Shown here: one piece after another, positions 16,523-25,268 of the stretch
Layout of the letters: every line of letters starts with the position of its first letter
How positions within the stretch are numbered: position 1 is the first letter of the stretch
Assembly (NCBI GenBank): GCA_003506895.1
Contig: DNXO01000023.1
Coordinates: 7,458 to 64,136, forward strand
Length of the DNA stretch: 56,679 nt
Direction: 5' to 3'
Source of the DNA: Acetobacteraceae bacterium
Lineage (GTDB): Bacteria > Pseudomonadota > Alphaproteobacteria > Acetobacterales > Acetobacteraceae
Notes under the pieces: model-generated
The model's input: only the letters and a program-made list of their open reading frames with translations
What the model was told of the DNA's origin: nothing
Databases searched by the model: none
Program-made: the position numbers and the translations under genes

Positions 16523-19384
16523 TTAGTCCGCCGCCTCCGCGTATGTCTCCAGCGGGGCGCATGTGCAAACCAAGTTCCGGTCGCCATACACATTGTCCAC
16601 CCGTTTGACCGGCGGCCAGTATTTCGAGGCTGCCACCCACGGCAACGGAAACGCGGCCTGTGCCCGCGTATAGGCATGCGTCCATGCCTCTGCCATGACT
16701 TCCCGAGCGGTGTGGGGAGAATGCTTGAGTGGGTTGTCGGCACGGTCGAGACGCCCGGCCGCGATTGCCGCGATCTCCGCCCGGATGGCAATCATGGCGT
16801 CGCAGAAACGGTCCAGTTCGGCTTTCGATTCACTTTCCGTCGGTTCGATCATCAGGGTTCCGGCGACCGGCCATGACATGGTTGGCGCGTGGTAGCCGTA
16901 GTCCTGTAGCCGCTTGGCGATATCTTCTACCTGAACGCCGGCTTCGGCGGCGAAGCCCCGGCAGTCGATGATGCACTCATGCGCCACCATCCCGTTCGGC
17001 GCGGCATAGAGGATGGGATAGGACTCGCGCAGCCGGTGGGCGATGTAGTTCGCCGACAGGATCGCCACCTCGGTCGCCCGCTTCAGGCCGCCCGCCCCCA
17101 TCATGCGGATGTAGGCGTAGGAAATCGGCAGGATCAGCGCGCTGCCAAACGGGGCTGCCGAAACCGGCCCGATTCCCGTCGCCGGACCGGCATCCGCCCG
17201 CAGCGGATGGTTGGGCAGGAACGGCGCCAGATGGGGGGCAACCCCGATCGGCCCGATCCCCGGCCCGCCGCCGCCGTGCGGAATACAGAACGTCTTGTGC
17301 AGGTTCAAATGGCACACATCGGCGCCGATCGAGGCCGGTGAGGTCAGCCCCACCTGCGCGTTCATGTTCGCGCCATCCATGTAAACCTGGCCGCCATACT
17401 GGTGGATCACGGCGCAGATATCGCGGATACCGCCCTCGAACACGCCATGCGTCGAGGGATAGGTGATCATCAACGCCGCCAACCGGTCGGCATGCTTTTC
17501 CGCCTTGGCTCGCAGATCGGCCAGATCGACGTTCCCGTCCCGGTCGCACGCGACCACGACGACCTTCAGTCCTGCCATCGCCGCACTGGCCGGGTTGGTT
17601 CCGTGCGCCGAGGAGGGAATCAGGCAAACCTCCCGGTGCTGTTCGCCGCGCGATTCATGCCAGGCACGGATCACCAACAGCCCGGCATACTCGCCCTGGG
17701 AACCGGCATTCGGCTGCAACGAAACCTCGGCGAATCCGGTCGCCGAACAAAGCCACGTCTCCAACCGCCGGATCAGGGTCAGATATCCTGTCGTCTGATC
17801 GGCCGGCGCGAATGGATGGATACCGGCGAAACCCGGCAGGGTGATCGCGATCATCTCGGCCGTGGCATTCAGCTTCATCGTGCAGGACCCCAGCGGGATC
17901 ATGCTGCGGTTCAGCGCGATGTCCTTGTCTTCAAGCCGCTTCAGATACCGCAGCATTTCGTGTTCGGCGTGATGCTGATTGAACACCGCCGCCGCCAGGA
18001 ACGGCGAGGCCCGCAACACGGTTGCCGGAATGGACGCAATCGCGCCGTCCAGTTCTCCGCCCAACAACGCCGCCAGGGCGATCAGTTCGTCCCTCGTCAC
18101 GGTCTCATCCAGCGCGATGCCAACGCCGGTGTCATCCACCCGGCGGAAATTGAACCCGGACGCCGCGGCGCGGGCAATCAGGTCGTCCGAGCCCTCGATA
18201 ACGATGGTGTCGAAGAACGAATCATGCCGCAGCGTCAGCCCCGCGCGCAGGGCGACATCGGCGAGCATCCGAGCCTGAAGGGATACGCGACGGGCGATGC
18301 GGCGCAGGCCGTCCGGTCCGTGCCAGGCGGCATAAAACCCGGCGATCACCGCCAATAGAACCTGCGCGGTGCAGATGTTGGAGGTCGCCTTTTCTCGCCG
18401 GATGTGTTGCTCGCGGGTCTGCAACGCCAGCCGCATCGCCGGATGTCCGGCCGCGTCCAGCGACACCCCGACCAACCGGCCCGGCATCGCGCGCTTGAAC
18501 GCATCCCTGGTCGCGAAGAATCCGGCATGCGGCCCACCGAATCCCATCGGCACGCCAAACCGCTGCGCCGACCCGACAACGATATCGGCCCCCATCTCGC
18601 CCGGGGGCGTCAGCAGCGCCAGCGACAGCGGATCGGCGGCAACAATCGCCAATGCCCCGGCGTCGTGCGCCGCGGATATTTCCTCGGACAGGTCACGCAG
18701 CGCCCCGGTCGTTCCGGGATATTGCAGCAGGAGAGCAAACGGATTGACCGCCCCGACCGCTGTCAGATCGCCCGGCTCCACCTGCGTCAGCGTAATTCCC
18801 AACGGCTTGGCCCGCGTGGCGAGAACCGCCAGCGTCTGCGGGTGCAGGTCCGTCGCGACGGCCAACACGTCCGATTTGGACTTGCTGAGAGCATGTGCCA
18901 TTGCCATCGCCTCGGCGGCGGCGGTTGCTTCGTCCAGCAACGAGGCGTTGGCGATCTCCATCCCCGTCAGTTCGCAGATCATGGTCTGGAAATTCAGTAG
19001 CGCTTCCAGCCGGCCTTGGGCGATCTCCGCCTGATACGGGGTATAAGCCGTGTACCAGCCTGGATTTTCCAGGACGTTGCGTAAGATGACCGGGGGCGTG
19101 ACCGTGCCGTGATACCCCATGCCGATCAGGCTTTTCACCGGCCTGTTCTGCGCCGCCAAGGCCCGCAGTTCGGCGATGATTGCGGCTTCATCGACGGGGG
19201 GCGGCAGGTTCAGCGGCTGATTGGAGCGGATCGATGCCGGAACCGTCTTGGCCGCCACGTCGTCCAGCGTGGCGGCACCCAATGCATGCAGCATCGCCGC
19301 GAGTTCGGATTCCGACGGGCCGATATGGCGGCGCACGAAGCCGTCGTTTTCTTCCAGCTCCGCCAGTTCGGCCAGGACGTCCAT
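16523..19384 (-). CDS. gcvP: Glycine dehydrogenase (decarboxylating), P-protein
   Basis: The protein has 953 residues, a fused P1+P2 form typical of proteobacteria. The N-terminal FVRRHIGPS block and the PLP-lysine motif HLNLHKTFCIPHGGGGPG (Lys near 696) are clear. With PLP it decarboxylates glycine and passes the aminomethyl group to lipoyl-GcvH. It is the third gene after gcvT and gcvH, starting 3 bases after the gcvH stop. The ATG at 19384 gives the expected N-terminus. Expression should follow glycine through the riboswitch at about 20992-21180. Confidence 0.98.
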   Translation of the reverse strand: MDVLAELAELEENDGFVRRHIGPSESELAAMLHALGAATLDDVAAKTVPASIRSNQPLNLPPPVDEAAIIAELRALAAQNRPVKSLIGMGYHGTVTPPVILRNVLENPGWYTAYTPYQAEIAQGRLEALLNFQTMICELTGMEIANASLLDEATAAAEAMAMAHALSKSKSDVLAVATDLHPQTLAVLATRAKPLGITLTQVEPGDLTAVGAVNPFALLLQYPGTTGALRDLSEEISAAHDAGALAIVAADPLSLALLTPPGEMGADIVVGSAQRFGVPMGFGGPHAGFFATRDAFKRAMPGRLVGVSLDAAGHPAMRLALQTREQHIRREKATSNICTAQVLLAVIAGFYAAWHGPDGLRRIARRVSLQARMLADVALRAGLTLRHDSFFDTIVIEGSDDLIARAAASGFNFRRVDDTGVGIALDETVTRDELIALAALLGGELDGAIASIPATVLRASPFLAAAVFNQHHAEHEMLRYLKRLEDKDIALNRSMIPLGSCTMKLNATAEMIAITLPGFAGIHPFAPADQTTGYLTLIRRLETWLCSATGFAEVSLQPNAGSQGEYAGLLVIRAWHESRGEQHREVCLIPSSAHGTNPASAAMAGLKVVVVACDRDGNVDLADLRAKAEKHADRLAALMITYPSTHGVFEGGIRDICAVIHQYGGQVYMDGANMNAQVGLTSPASIGADVCHLNLHKTFCIPHGGGGPGIGPIGVAPHLAPFLPNHPLRADAGPATGIGPVSAAPFGSALILPISYAYIRMMGAGGLKRATEVAILSANYIAHRLRESYPILYAAPNGMVAHECIIDCRGFAAEAGVQVEDIAKRLQDYGYHAPTMSWPVAGTLMIEPTESESKAELDRFCDAMIAIRAEIAAIAAGRLDRADNPLKHSPHTAREVMAEAWTHAYTRAQAAFPLPWVAASKYWPPVKRVDNVYGDRNLVCTCAPLETYAEAAD

Positions 19385-19386
19385 GC

Positions 19387-19770
19387 TTACAGCGTCTCCA
19401 GATATTCGTCGTAGGCGTCCTGATCCATCAGCGCCTCGAACACGTCGGGATCTTCCAGTTCCAGCCGGAAGAACCATCCCTCGCCCTCGGCATCGCTGTT
19501 GACGATGGACGGGTCCTCGGTGATCGTTTCGTTGATCTCGACAACCTTGCCCGCCAGCGGCGCATAGATGTCGGACGCCGCCTTCACGCTTTCGACGACG
19601 GCGCAGCTCTCGCCCTCGACGACTGCGCGCTCCAGCTCCGGCAATTCCACGTGCACCAGATCGCCCAATTGCTCCTGGGCATGGTCGGTGATGCCAACGG
19701 TGGCGATATCGCCGTCCAGCATGACCCACTCATGTTCTTTGGTAAAACGCTTATCCGCATTCTTGGCCAC
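19387..19770 (-). CDS. gcvH: Glycine cleavage system H protein
   Basis: The protein has 127 residues. The best start is GTG at 19770, with AAGGA about 10 bases upstream. Its N-terminus VAKNADKRFTKEHEW matches family members, and the open frame before it has no homology. The lipoyl-attachment Lys lies in ESVKAASD (K63). The protein shuttles the aminomethyl group from GcvP to GcvT. It lies between gcvT and gcvP in the same transcript. Confidence 0.97.
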   Translation of the reverse strand: MAKNADKRFTKEHEWVMLDGDIATVGITDHAQEQLGDLVHVELPELERAVVEGESCAVVESVKAASDIYAPLAGKVVEINETITEDPSIVNSDAEGEGWFFRLELEDPDVFEALMDQDAYDEYLETL

Positions 19771-19783
19771 TGGGGCGTTCCTT

Positions 19784-20941
19784 TCAGCGTATGTATCGGT
19801 GAGGTGTGAACGGAAGCGGCACGACCGTTGCTGGGATCGTCTTGCCGCGAACAATAAGGTTCAGCCGCGTCCCGTCCGCGGCAAGGTCTTTTCGCACATA
19901 CCCCATGGCGATGGGACCATTAACCGATGGCCCGAAACCGCCCGAGGTGATCAATCCGGCCTCTGTCCCATCCTCCGCCACGATCGTCGTCTGGCCCCTG
20001 GCGGGCGCTCGCCCATCCGGGCGAATCCCTACGCGGCGGCGCACCGGGCCGTTATCCAGTTGGTCGCGCATCACCATGCCGCCGGGGAAATCCCAGTTCA
20101 TTTTGCGGCGCTTGCCGATGACCCAGGTCAAACCGGCCTCGATCGGCGAAGTCAGTTCATCGAGGTCGTTGCCATACAGGCACAACCCCGCCTCCAGCCG
20201 CAGCGAATCACGCGCGCCCAGCCCAATCGGCACGACTTCCGGCTGCTGGATCAGCGCGTCGGCGATCGCCTCCGCCTCGGCGGCGGGAATGGAAATCTCG
20301 AACCCATCCTCTCCGGTGTAGCCGGAGCGGGAAACCAGACAATCGACCCCGGCAATCTTTGTCGCAACGATGCCCATGAACGGCAGCGCCGCCGCTTCAG
20401 GCGACAACCGCGCCATCACCGTCGCGGCCTCTGGCCCCTGCAACGCCAGCAGCGCTCGGTTTTCCATCACCGTCAGCGTTTCCGATAAATTCTCGGCGAG
20501 ATGCGCGAAATCCACATCCTTGCGGCTGGCATTGACCACCAGGAACAGGCGGTCGTCGGCCAATTTGGCAACCATCAGGTCGTCGATGATGCCGCCGGCC
20601 GGGTTGGTGAACAGCGTGTACCGCTGGCGCCCGGGCTTCAGGCCGATGATGTCGCCGGGAACCAGCGTTTCCAGCGCCATCGCGACATTCGGTCCCGTCA
20701 GCATCGCCTGCCCCATATGCGACACGTCGAACAACCCGGCGTGTGCCCGCGTATGCAGGTGCTCGGCCATCACCCCGCCCTTGCAGCGGGCGGCGAGGTC
20801 GCCCTTCAGATCGTACTGCACCGGCATCGCGTAACCGGCGAACGGGACCATCCGGGCGCCATGCTTGCGGTGCCACTGATCGAGCGGTGTGGTGTGAAGG
20901 GGCGCGGGGGTGGGATCATCTGGCAGGGCGTTTTGAGCCAC
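19784..20941 (-). CDS. gcvT: Aminomethyltransferase, T-protein of glycine cleavage
   Basis: The protein has 385 residues from GTG at 20941, chosen because GGAG sits 6 bases upstream. An ATG eight codons earlier (20965) has no good ribosome site and sits in a CCGGC/GCCGG hairpin. Typical blocks are FAGYAMPVQY, FDVSHMGQ, SRSGYTGEDGFEI and LGARDSLRLEAGL. It transfers the methylene unit to tetrahydrofolate and releases ammonia. It is first in gcvTHP, directly below the tandem glycine riboswitch. Confidence 0.96.
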   Translation of the reverse strand: MAQNALPDDPTPAPLHTTPLDQWHRKHGARMVPFAGYAMPVQYDLKGDLAARCKGGVMAEHLHTRAHAGLFDVSHMGQAMLTGPNVAMALETLVPGDIIGLKPGRQRYTLFTNPAGGIIDDLMVAKLADDRLFLVVNASRKDVDFAHLAENLSETLTVMENRALLALQGPEAATVMARLSPEAAALPFMGIVATKIAGVDCLVSRSGYTGEDGFEISIPAAEAEAIADALIQQPEVVPIGLGARDSLRLEAGLCLYGNDLDELTSPIEAGLTWVIGKRRKMNWDFPGGMVMRDQLDNGPVRRRVGIRPDGRAPARGQTTIVAEDGTEAGLITSGGFGPSVNGPIAMGYVRKDLAADGTRLNLIVRGKTIPATVVPLPFTPHRYIR

Positions 20942-20991
20942 GCAGAACTCCGTCAACAGGGCCATCCACCGGCGGATGCCGGCAGCGATGA

Positions 20992-21180
20992 CCCCCCTCT
21001 GTCACGGTACCTGAGAGATTCAGGGCCTTTTCGGACCCTTTACTCCGTCGGTGCGGACCTCTCGCTCGCGCGCGGCCCGGCTTTCCAGAGATCCCTACCC
21101 GTTGCGGTCCTTGATGCCTGAGCGTTTCCGGGGGCCGGTTGCGCCTTCGGCGGCGGGGTGTGACCCGCGCTCTCCCGCGG
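20992..21180 (-). ncRNA. Tandem glycine riboswitch controlling gcvTHP
   Basis: On the minus strand two aptamer cores are visible. Aptamer 1 has GGGAGAG (near 21180-21171), CCGAAGGCGCAA (21150-21139) and CGCTCAGGCATCAAGGACCG (21124-21105), ending at CTCTGGAAAG. Aptamer 2 ends with CTCTCAGGTACCGTGACAGA (21017-20998). These are hallmark glycine-riboswitch motifs in the known tandem order with a short linker. The element ends 26-50 bases before gcvT, and glycine would switch expression on. Confidence 0.93.
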
Positions 21181-21270
21181 CGGGTGCCTGGGACGCGTGG
21201 ACAATGCGCCGGTTCGGGGGCGCCTGCCAAGGGGTTTTGATCGGTTGCCCGGCCGATAGCGTGGTTTGTC

Positions 21271-21663
21271 TCAGCCGCGATCGAGGAAGTCGTCGGTGTA
21301 TTCGCCTCGCGACACCGTCACCGCGATCCCGTCCTCCGTCCCGCAGTCCAGTTGTTCGGAGCCGGCGACACGCCCCGGTTCGGCCAAATCCTCCAGTCGG
21401 TCGGCAAACCCGGCGGCCAGGTCCGGCGGGACACGCCATAGGAAGGGTCGTTGGTCACACGCATGCACGCCCGGCGTCCCGGCGGCGGTCAGCAGCACAT
21501 CGGCCCCGGTGACATGGCAGAACGCCAGTTCACCGAACGTCACATCCACACGATCCCGGGCGAACCGGCGCAGCACACCGCTTAGCGCACGAATGTCCTC
21601 CGCCTCACCCAGCATCAGGATCATTGGGTTGAAGTCGCTGGGCAGGAAGCCGATCCGCATCAT
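21271..21663 (-). CDS. Hypothetical protein, last gene of Rieske dioxygenase operon
   Basis: The protein has 130 residues and begins MMRIGF; either of the two adjacent ATGs may be used. The first overlaps the stop of the preceding 58-residue gene (ATGATGA), so translation is coupled. It is mildly acidic, with mixed alpha/beta character, a short hydrophobic stretch (ADVLLTAAG) and four cysteines. No signal peptide, membrane helix or recognisable domain is seen. Its place after two dioxygenase subunits suggests an accessory role in that pathway. Confidence 0.6.
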   Translation of the reverse strand: MMRIGFLPSDFNPMILMLGEAEDIRALSGVLRRFARDRVDVTFGELAFCHVTGADVLLTAAGTPGVHACDQRPFLWRVPPDLAAGFADRLEDLAEPGRVAGSEQLDCGTEDGIAVTVSRGEYTDDFLDRG

Positions 21664-21836
21664 GCCAGTTCAAGCACGTCTGTGGCGTGACAGAGTTCCT
21701 CATCGCCGGGATGGTCGCCCGACAGAAGGCGGATGCGCAGCCATTCGCCGTCACCCATATTCTCGATCACCTCGGCGGTCAGGCCGCCGGCGATGACCAA
21801 TTTGGTGCCGGCTTCTACTTCATAGATATCCAACAT
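21660..21836 (-). CDS. Small hypothetical protein following Rieske beta subunit
   Basis: The protein has 58 residues from ATG 21836, with GGGAG 8 bases upstream. A GTG three codons earlier is too close to that site. The sequence (MLDIYEVEAGTKLVIAGG...) is beta-rich, with KLVIAGGLTAEVIENM, and ends in acidic LEDs-like text (CHATDVLELA). It may be a small barrel. It starts 13 bases after the beta subunit and overlaps the next gene, which supports it being a real operon member. I do not recognise the family. Confidence 0.6.
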   Translation of the reverse strand: MLDIYEVEAGTKLVIAGGLTAEVIENMGDGEWLRIRLLSGDHPGDEELCHATDVLELA

Positions 21837-21849
21837 TCCCGGCACTCCC

Positions 21850-22395
21850 TCAGAACAGGATACTCAGGTTCTTCGCCAGCAGGACGTTCTGCTCCAGGAT
21901 GAGTTCCCGCCGAGCGATCAGCCAGGAGTCGCCGTTCCGCCGCAGGGTGTCGATGCGGCGGCCGACGAAGGTGTTTGTCTCGTACTCGACGCGATTCTGA
22001 TAAACCAGGAACCGGCTTCCGACGACCACGTTGGTGGCCTCCTCGGGTGACGGAGACACTTCCAGCAGCCGGACGTTGCTGACCATGTGGGTTACTCTCG
22101 ACAGCGGTTCCTCGGCATAATGCACGCCGGTCAGGATCTGCTCGACCCGTTTTCCCAAGGTCCATTTGTCTTCGTCGAACCAGGAAATGCCCTCACCCTG
22201 TTTGGTGTTTTCCTTTTCCGCGTGCTGCCCGAACTTCACATTTCGACGGATCGGCATGAAATAGACGATGTCTTCGGCCAGCAGATCGAGCCACTCCCAG
22301 AACATCCGTTGATCCAGAAGATCGGCTTCCATATACAGGAAATCCTCGACCTCCTGCTTCAACGCGAACCAGGACAGGGTATGCCGGCCGGTCAT
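21850..22395 (-). CDS. Rieske aromatic-ring-hydroxylating dioxygenase, small (beta) subunit
   Basis: The protein has 181 residues, the usual size for the SnoaL/NTF2-like beta subunit. Typical blocks are EVEDFLYMEADLLD, WLDLLAEDIVYFMPI and SRVTHMVSNVRLLE. It has a structural role in the alpha3-beta3 dioxygenase. Its ATG overlaps the alpha-subunit stop by four bases. No ferredoxin or reductase gene is adjacent, so electrons must come from proteins encoded elsewhere. Confidence 0.92.
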   Translation of the reverse strand: MTGRHTLSWFALKQEVEDFLYMEADLLDQRMFWEWLDLLAEDIVYFMPIRRNVKFGQHAEKENTKQGEGISWFDEDKWTLGKRVEQILTGVHYAEEPLSRVTHMVSNVRLLEVSPSPEEATNVVVGSRFLVYQNRVEYETNTFVGRRIDTLRRNGDSWLIARRELILEQNVLLAKNLSILF

Positions 22396-23741
22396 TCCGC
22401 GGCCTGCCGAGCGGCTTCGCCGCGTCCCAGCAGGGAGTCCCAGGTGTCGCCTTTCAGGTAGCGGGCGTAAACATCGTAGTAGTTACGGGCGTTCTGTTCG
22501 GTGATCTGCACGCTGACATCGCCCGGGATCTGGTCGTTGCGTTTGTAAGCACCCATCGACTGCTGGTAATTGAACGGATACCGGCGCGCGATCGTCCCCG
22601 TGCTCGCCTTTGTTGCGTACAACCAATTTTCCATATCGTCCTGCTCGGTCATCCCCGCCGGACCGGAATAGCGCATGTAGAAACGCCGCAGGACGTCCTT
22701 TACTTCGGCGGGCGCGTCCGAATCGACGAGGAAGAAGCGCCAAGCCTCGGTTTCCGTCGGGCTGTGCGGATGCCAGACGCACAAGCCACGCGGTTGCCGC
22801 CCGTGATAGGAGGTATTGGGGAACAAGTTTCCAGTGAACGGCATGATGCGGGCTTTGTCGCCGAGCCGCTTTTTACGCTCGTGGAAGCAGTGGCGGAAAT
22901 ACTCATCGACGATGGGATACTGCTGATAGCCAGCCTGATAATCGAATTCTTCCGGCATCCAGACGCTGTGGACGCCATGCCCCTGCGGGTAGCTGACCCA
23001 CACATGCTGGCCTTTGTTGTATTCGTTGTCACGCCGTCCAGTCTGTCCCGCCCGCGCGGACGGCCCGATCCCGATCATGTCCACCGAACGGTGTGACGGA
23101 TTGTGATAGGTGTCGCCGAGGAAATTCTCCGCCGCGAACTTCCAGTTCGCCGGCAGGATCCACTTGTGGATACCAATCACCTCCGACCCGCCGGGCCGGC
23201 CATCGCGGCAGTCCAGAACCTGATCCAGGTGGTCCACCGCCTCGCCCAGATAGGTCATGAAATCCGGTGCTTCTGCGTCCCAGGACGCCCAGACCGTGCC
23301 TTTATACAGATGCAACTTGGGCACCTCGATCAGTGACCACTCGGAGCGGTCCAACTGCCCTTCGTACAGAACGCGATACAGCGGCACGCCTTGCAGCTTG
23401 CCATCGGTCGTATAGCTCCACGAATGATAGGGGCAGACGAACAGCGAGGTATTGCCGGATTCGTAACGGCACACCTTCATCCCGCGGTGCCGGCAGGAGT
23501 TCAGGAACACATGCACCGCGCCCTTGGTATCGCGGCACAGGATCACGGATTCCTCACCCATGCGCGAAACGAAGAAATCGCCCGGATTGGGAATCTGGCT
23601 CTCGTGCCCAACGAACAGCCACGCTCGGGTGAACAGTTTTTCCAATTCTTCTTTATGGAACTCAGGCGAGACAAAGATATCGCGGCTGATCGTACCCCTG
23701 GCGGCGTCGATCATCTGGTCGATGGGCAGTATTGTTGTCAT
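22392..23741 (-). CDS. Rieske aromatic-ring-hydroxylating dioxygenase, large (alpha) subunit
   Basis: The protein has 449 residues. Rieske [2Fe-2S] ligands are C83-x-H85 and C103-x2-H106. The mononuclear iron site is D210-x2-H213-x3-H217 in the ENFLGDTYHNPSH region. The enzyme adds O2 to aromatic or heteroaromatic rings. It lies 27 bases after moaE in a minus-strand operon that starts with a creatininase-like gene. The downstream beta subunit and two small genes are translationally coupled or nearly so. The ring substrate is unknown; the hydrolase neighbours suggest an N-containing ring. Confidence 0.94.
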   Translation of the reverse strand: MTTILPIDQMIDAARGTISRDIFVSPEFHKEELEKLFTRAWLFVGHESQIPNPGDFFVSRMGEESVILCRDTKGAVHVFLNSCRHRGMKVCRYESGNTSLFVCPYHSWSYTTDGKLQGVPLYRVLYEGQLDRSEWSLIEVPKLHLYKGTVWASWDAEAPDFMTYLGEAVDHLDQVLDCRDGRPGGSEVIGIHKWILPANWKFAAENFLGDTYHNPSHRSVDMIGIGPSARAGQTGRRDNEYNKGQHVWVSYPQGHGVHSVWMPEEFDYQAGYQQYPIVDEYFRHCFHERKKRLGDKARIMPFTGNLFPNTSYHGRQPRGLCVWHPHSPTETEAWRFFLVDSDAPAEVKDVLRRFYMRYSGPAGMTEQDDMENWLYATKASTGTIARRYPFNYQQSMGAYKRNDQIPGDVSVQITEQNARNYYDVYARYLKGDTWDSLLGRGEAARQAAE

Positions 23742-23768
23742 TCTGCCGTCCTCCCTGCTTTTTTTGTT

Positions 23769-24230
23769 TCAGCCCCAGCGAGATGCCGCCACGTCGTCCT
23801 CTTCCCGTGCATCCACCCAGGCGCCATTGCCGTCGGCGTAGTCTTCGCGCTTCCAGAATGGCGCTTTCGTCTTCAACCAGTCGATCAGGAACGCCGTCGC
23901 GTCCAGCGCCGCCTGCCGGTGCGAGGAGGCGGCGATCACCAGCACGATATTCTCGCCGGGCGTCATCGGACCGACGCGGTGGATGATCGTGCATCCCAAC
24001 AGCGGCCAACGCTCGTTCGCCCGATCCGCGATCTGCGCGATCGCCCGCTCTGTCATCCCCGGGTAATGCTCCAACGTCATCCCAGTGACCTTGGAGCCAG
24101 ACCCTTTGGCGTCGGCGCGTACGGTGCCGACGAAACAGCCAATGCCGCCGATATCGGTGCGGCCAGCCGTCAGCGCGGCGATCTCGGCGCCGACGTCGAA
24201 ATCCTCGGTCTGGACTTTGATATGCACCAT
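23769..24230 (-). CDS. moaE: Molybdopterin synthase catalytic subunit MoaE
   Basis: The protein has 153 residues from ATG 24230, matching normal MoaE length and the usual opening V.IKVQTEDFDVGAE. An upstream ATG (24302) would overlap the previous gene and adds 24 unmatched residues. GGIGCFVGTVR, MTLEHYPGM, HRVGPMTPGE and KTKAPFWKRE are diagnostic. MoaE puts dithiolene sulfur into the molybdenum cofactor using MoaD thiocarboxylate. MoaD is not adjacent, and no molybdoenzyme gene is visible in the window, so this placement inside a dioxygenase operon is odd. Confidence 0.93.
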   Translation of the reverse strand: MVHIKVQTEDFDVGAEIAALTAGRTDIGGIGCFVGTVRADAKGSGSKVTGMTLEHYPGMTERAIAQIADRANERWPLLGCTIIHRVGPMTPGENIVLVIAASSHRQAALDATAFLIDWLKTKAPFWKREDYADGNGAWVDAREEDDVAASRWG

Positions 24231-24292
24231 TGCCGTGGCACGGTACTCCGGGGGAAGCAGGGGTGTCCAGACACCAGCCGCCTCCACCCAAT

Positions 24293-25117
24293 CTACGGGC
24301 AATAGACCGGCGTTATCTGCGAGCCATCCAGAATCCAGCTATCCAGGTCGAAGTGCCCAACCTCCAGCAGAAGCTGGGCCAACCGGCCCGCCTGATGATC
24401 CAGGACCAGCTTGCCGATCCCGGCCGTCGCCGCCCCGGCGTTACCCAGCGCACCGGCGGGGTTCAGGTCCTGGGTTTCCCAGCCAAACCCGACGCCGCCC
24501 TCGGGCGTCAGCATCGACGTGGTGCCCTCTTTGGCCAGCCACGCACTACGGAAGTCGGTCGCGTGCCGCATGCGCACGAGGTTCGGGCGCAGATGCAGCA
24601 TCAGACTGGTTTCCACCAATCCGCCGTGGATTCCGTATTCCTGCTCCTCCCGGCTGAGCGCCACCTCCGGCGGCATTCCAAACCGGCTTGCCGAGGCGCC
24701 AACCGCGAACATGCCGTCGCCGCGCAGCCGACGGCAGACGATATCGACCACCTGAGGCTGACCGCCATGACTGTTCAGGATCACCATTCGCCGCACCCCG
24801 GCGCGCAGCACGCTGCGGCCGATCTCGGTCAGCACCGCGATCAGAGTCTCGGCGGACAATGTCAGCGTACCGGGAAACCGGATATGTTCGACCGACAGCC
24901 CAACCGACTGCATCGGAAGCGCAAAGACGGGTGCATCCTGGGGTAAGCGGTCCATCGCCGCCGCCAACAGGCCGGCGTTGATCGTCGCGTCCACGCTGAC
25001 CGGCAAATGCGGCCCGTGCTGCTCGATCGCCGCCACTGGCAGGATCGCCACCGCATTCTCTGGCAGCGACTGGAAATCGGTCCAGGTCAGGTCCTGCCAA
25101 TGCCTCGATACCGTCAT
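24293..25117 (-). CDS. Creatininase/creatinine amidohydrolase family protein
   Basis: The protein has 274 residues. Metal ligands of the family are visible: E32 and H34 in IEQHGPHLP, D43, H117 in NSHGGQ, and E169 in GLVETS. The usual NGHGGN is altered to NSHGGQ. Known members open cyclic amides (creatinine) or act on formamidopyrimidines in F420/riboflavin and related pathways. It is first in a minus-strand operon with moaE and Rieske subunits and is divergent from an ABC importer. Hydrolysis of a cyclic amide or lactam from the imported compound is a reasonable inference. Confidence 0.88.
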   Translation of the reverse strand: MTVSRHWQDLTWTDFQSLPENAVAILPVAAIEQHGPHLPVSVDATINAGLLAAAMDRLPQDAPVFALPMQSVGLSVEHIRFPGTLTLSAETLIAVLTEIGRSVLRAGVRRMVILNSHGGQPQVVDIVCRRLRGDGMFAVGASASRFGMPPEVALSREEQEYGIHGGLVETSLMLHLRPNLVRMRHATDFRSAWLAKEGTTSMLTPEGGVGFGWETQDLNPAGALGNAGAATAGIGKLVLDHQAGRLAQLLLEVGHFDLDSWILDGSQITPVYCP

Positions 25118-25268
25118 GTCTTAATGCCCTTCACTGACCACGGATGAAGCAACCGCCCACTTTGATGGCAGCCGCCGGCCGACCCGATCGTTATTGCTGG
25201 TTGAATAATCAATGGCACGCTTCCTGCTAACAATCTCGGCATCGACGACAACTTTCCGAGGTGACTTA
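25118..25268. promoter_or_regulatory. Divergent promoter region of the catabolic locus
   Basis: These 151 bases separate the creatininase-like gene (minus) from the ABC binding-protein gene (plus). The centre (25188-25215) is AT-rich, with a small TTGA-ATAA-TCAA dyad at 25200-25211. No confident -35/-10 pair was found. Joint control of both arms is likely from position alone. Confidence 0.35.

Noticed and set aside
17402..18358. 318-codon plus-strand frame inside gcvP
   Set aside because: Antisense to a highly conserved P-protein region.
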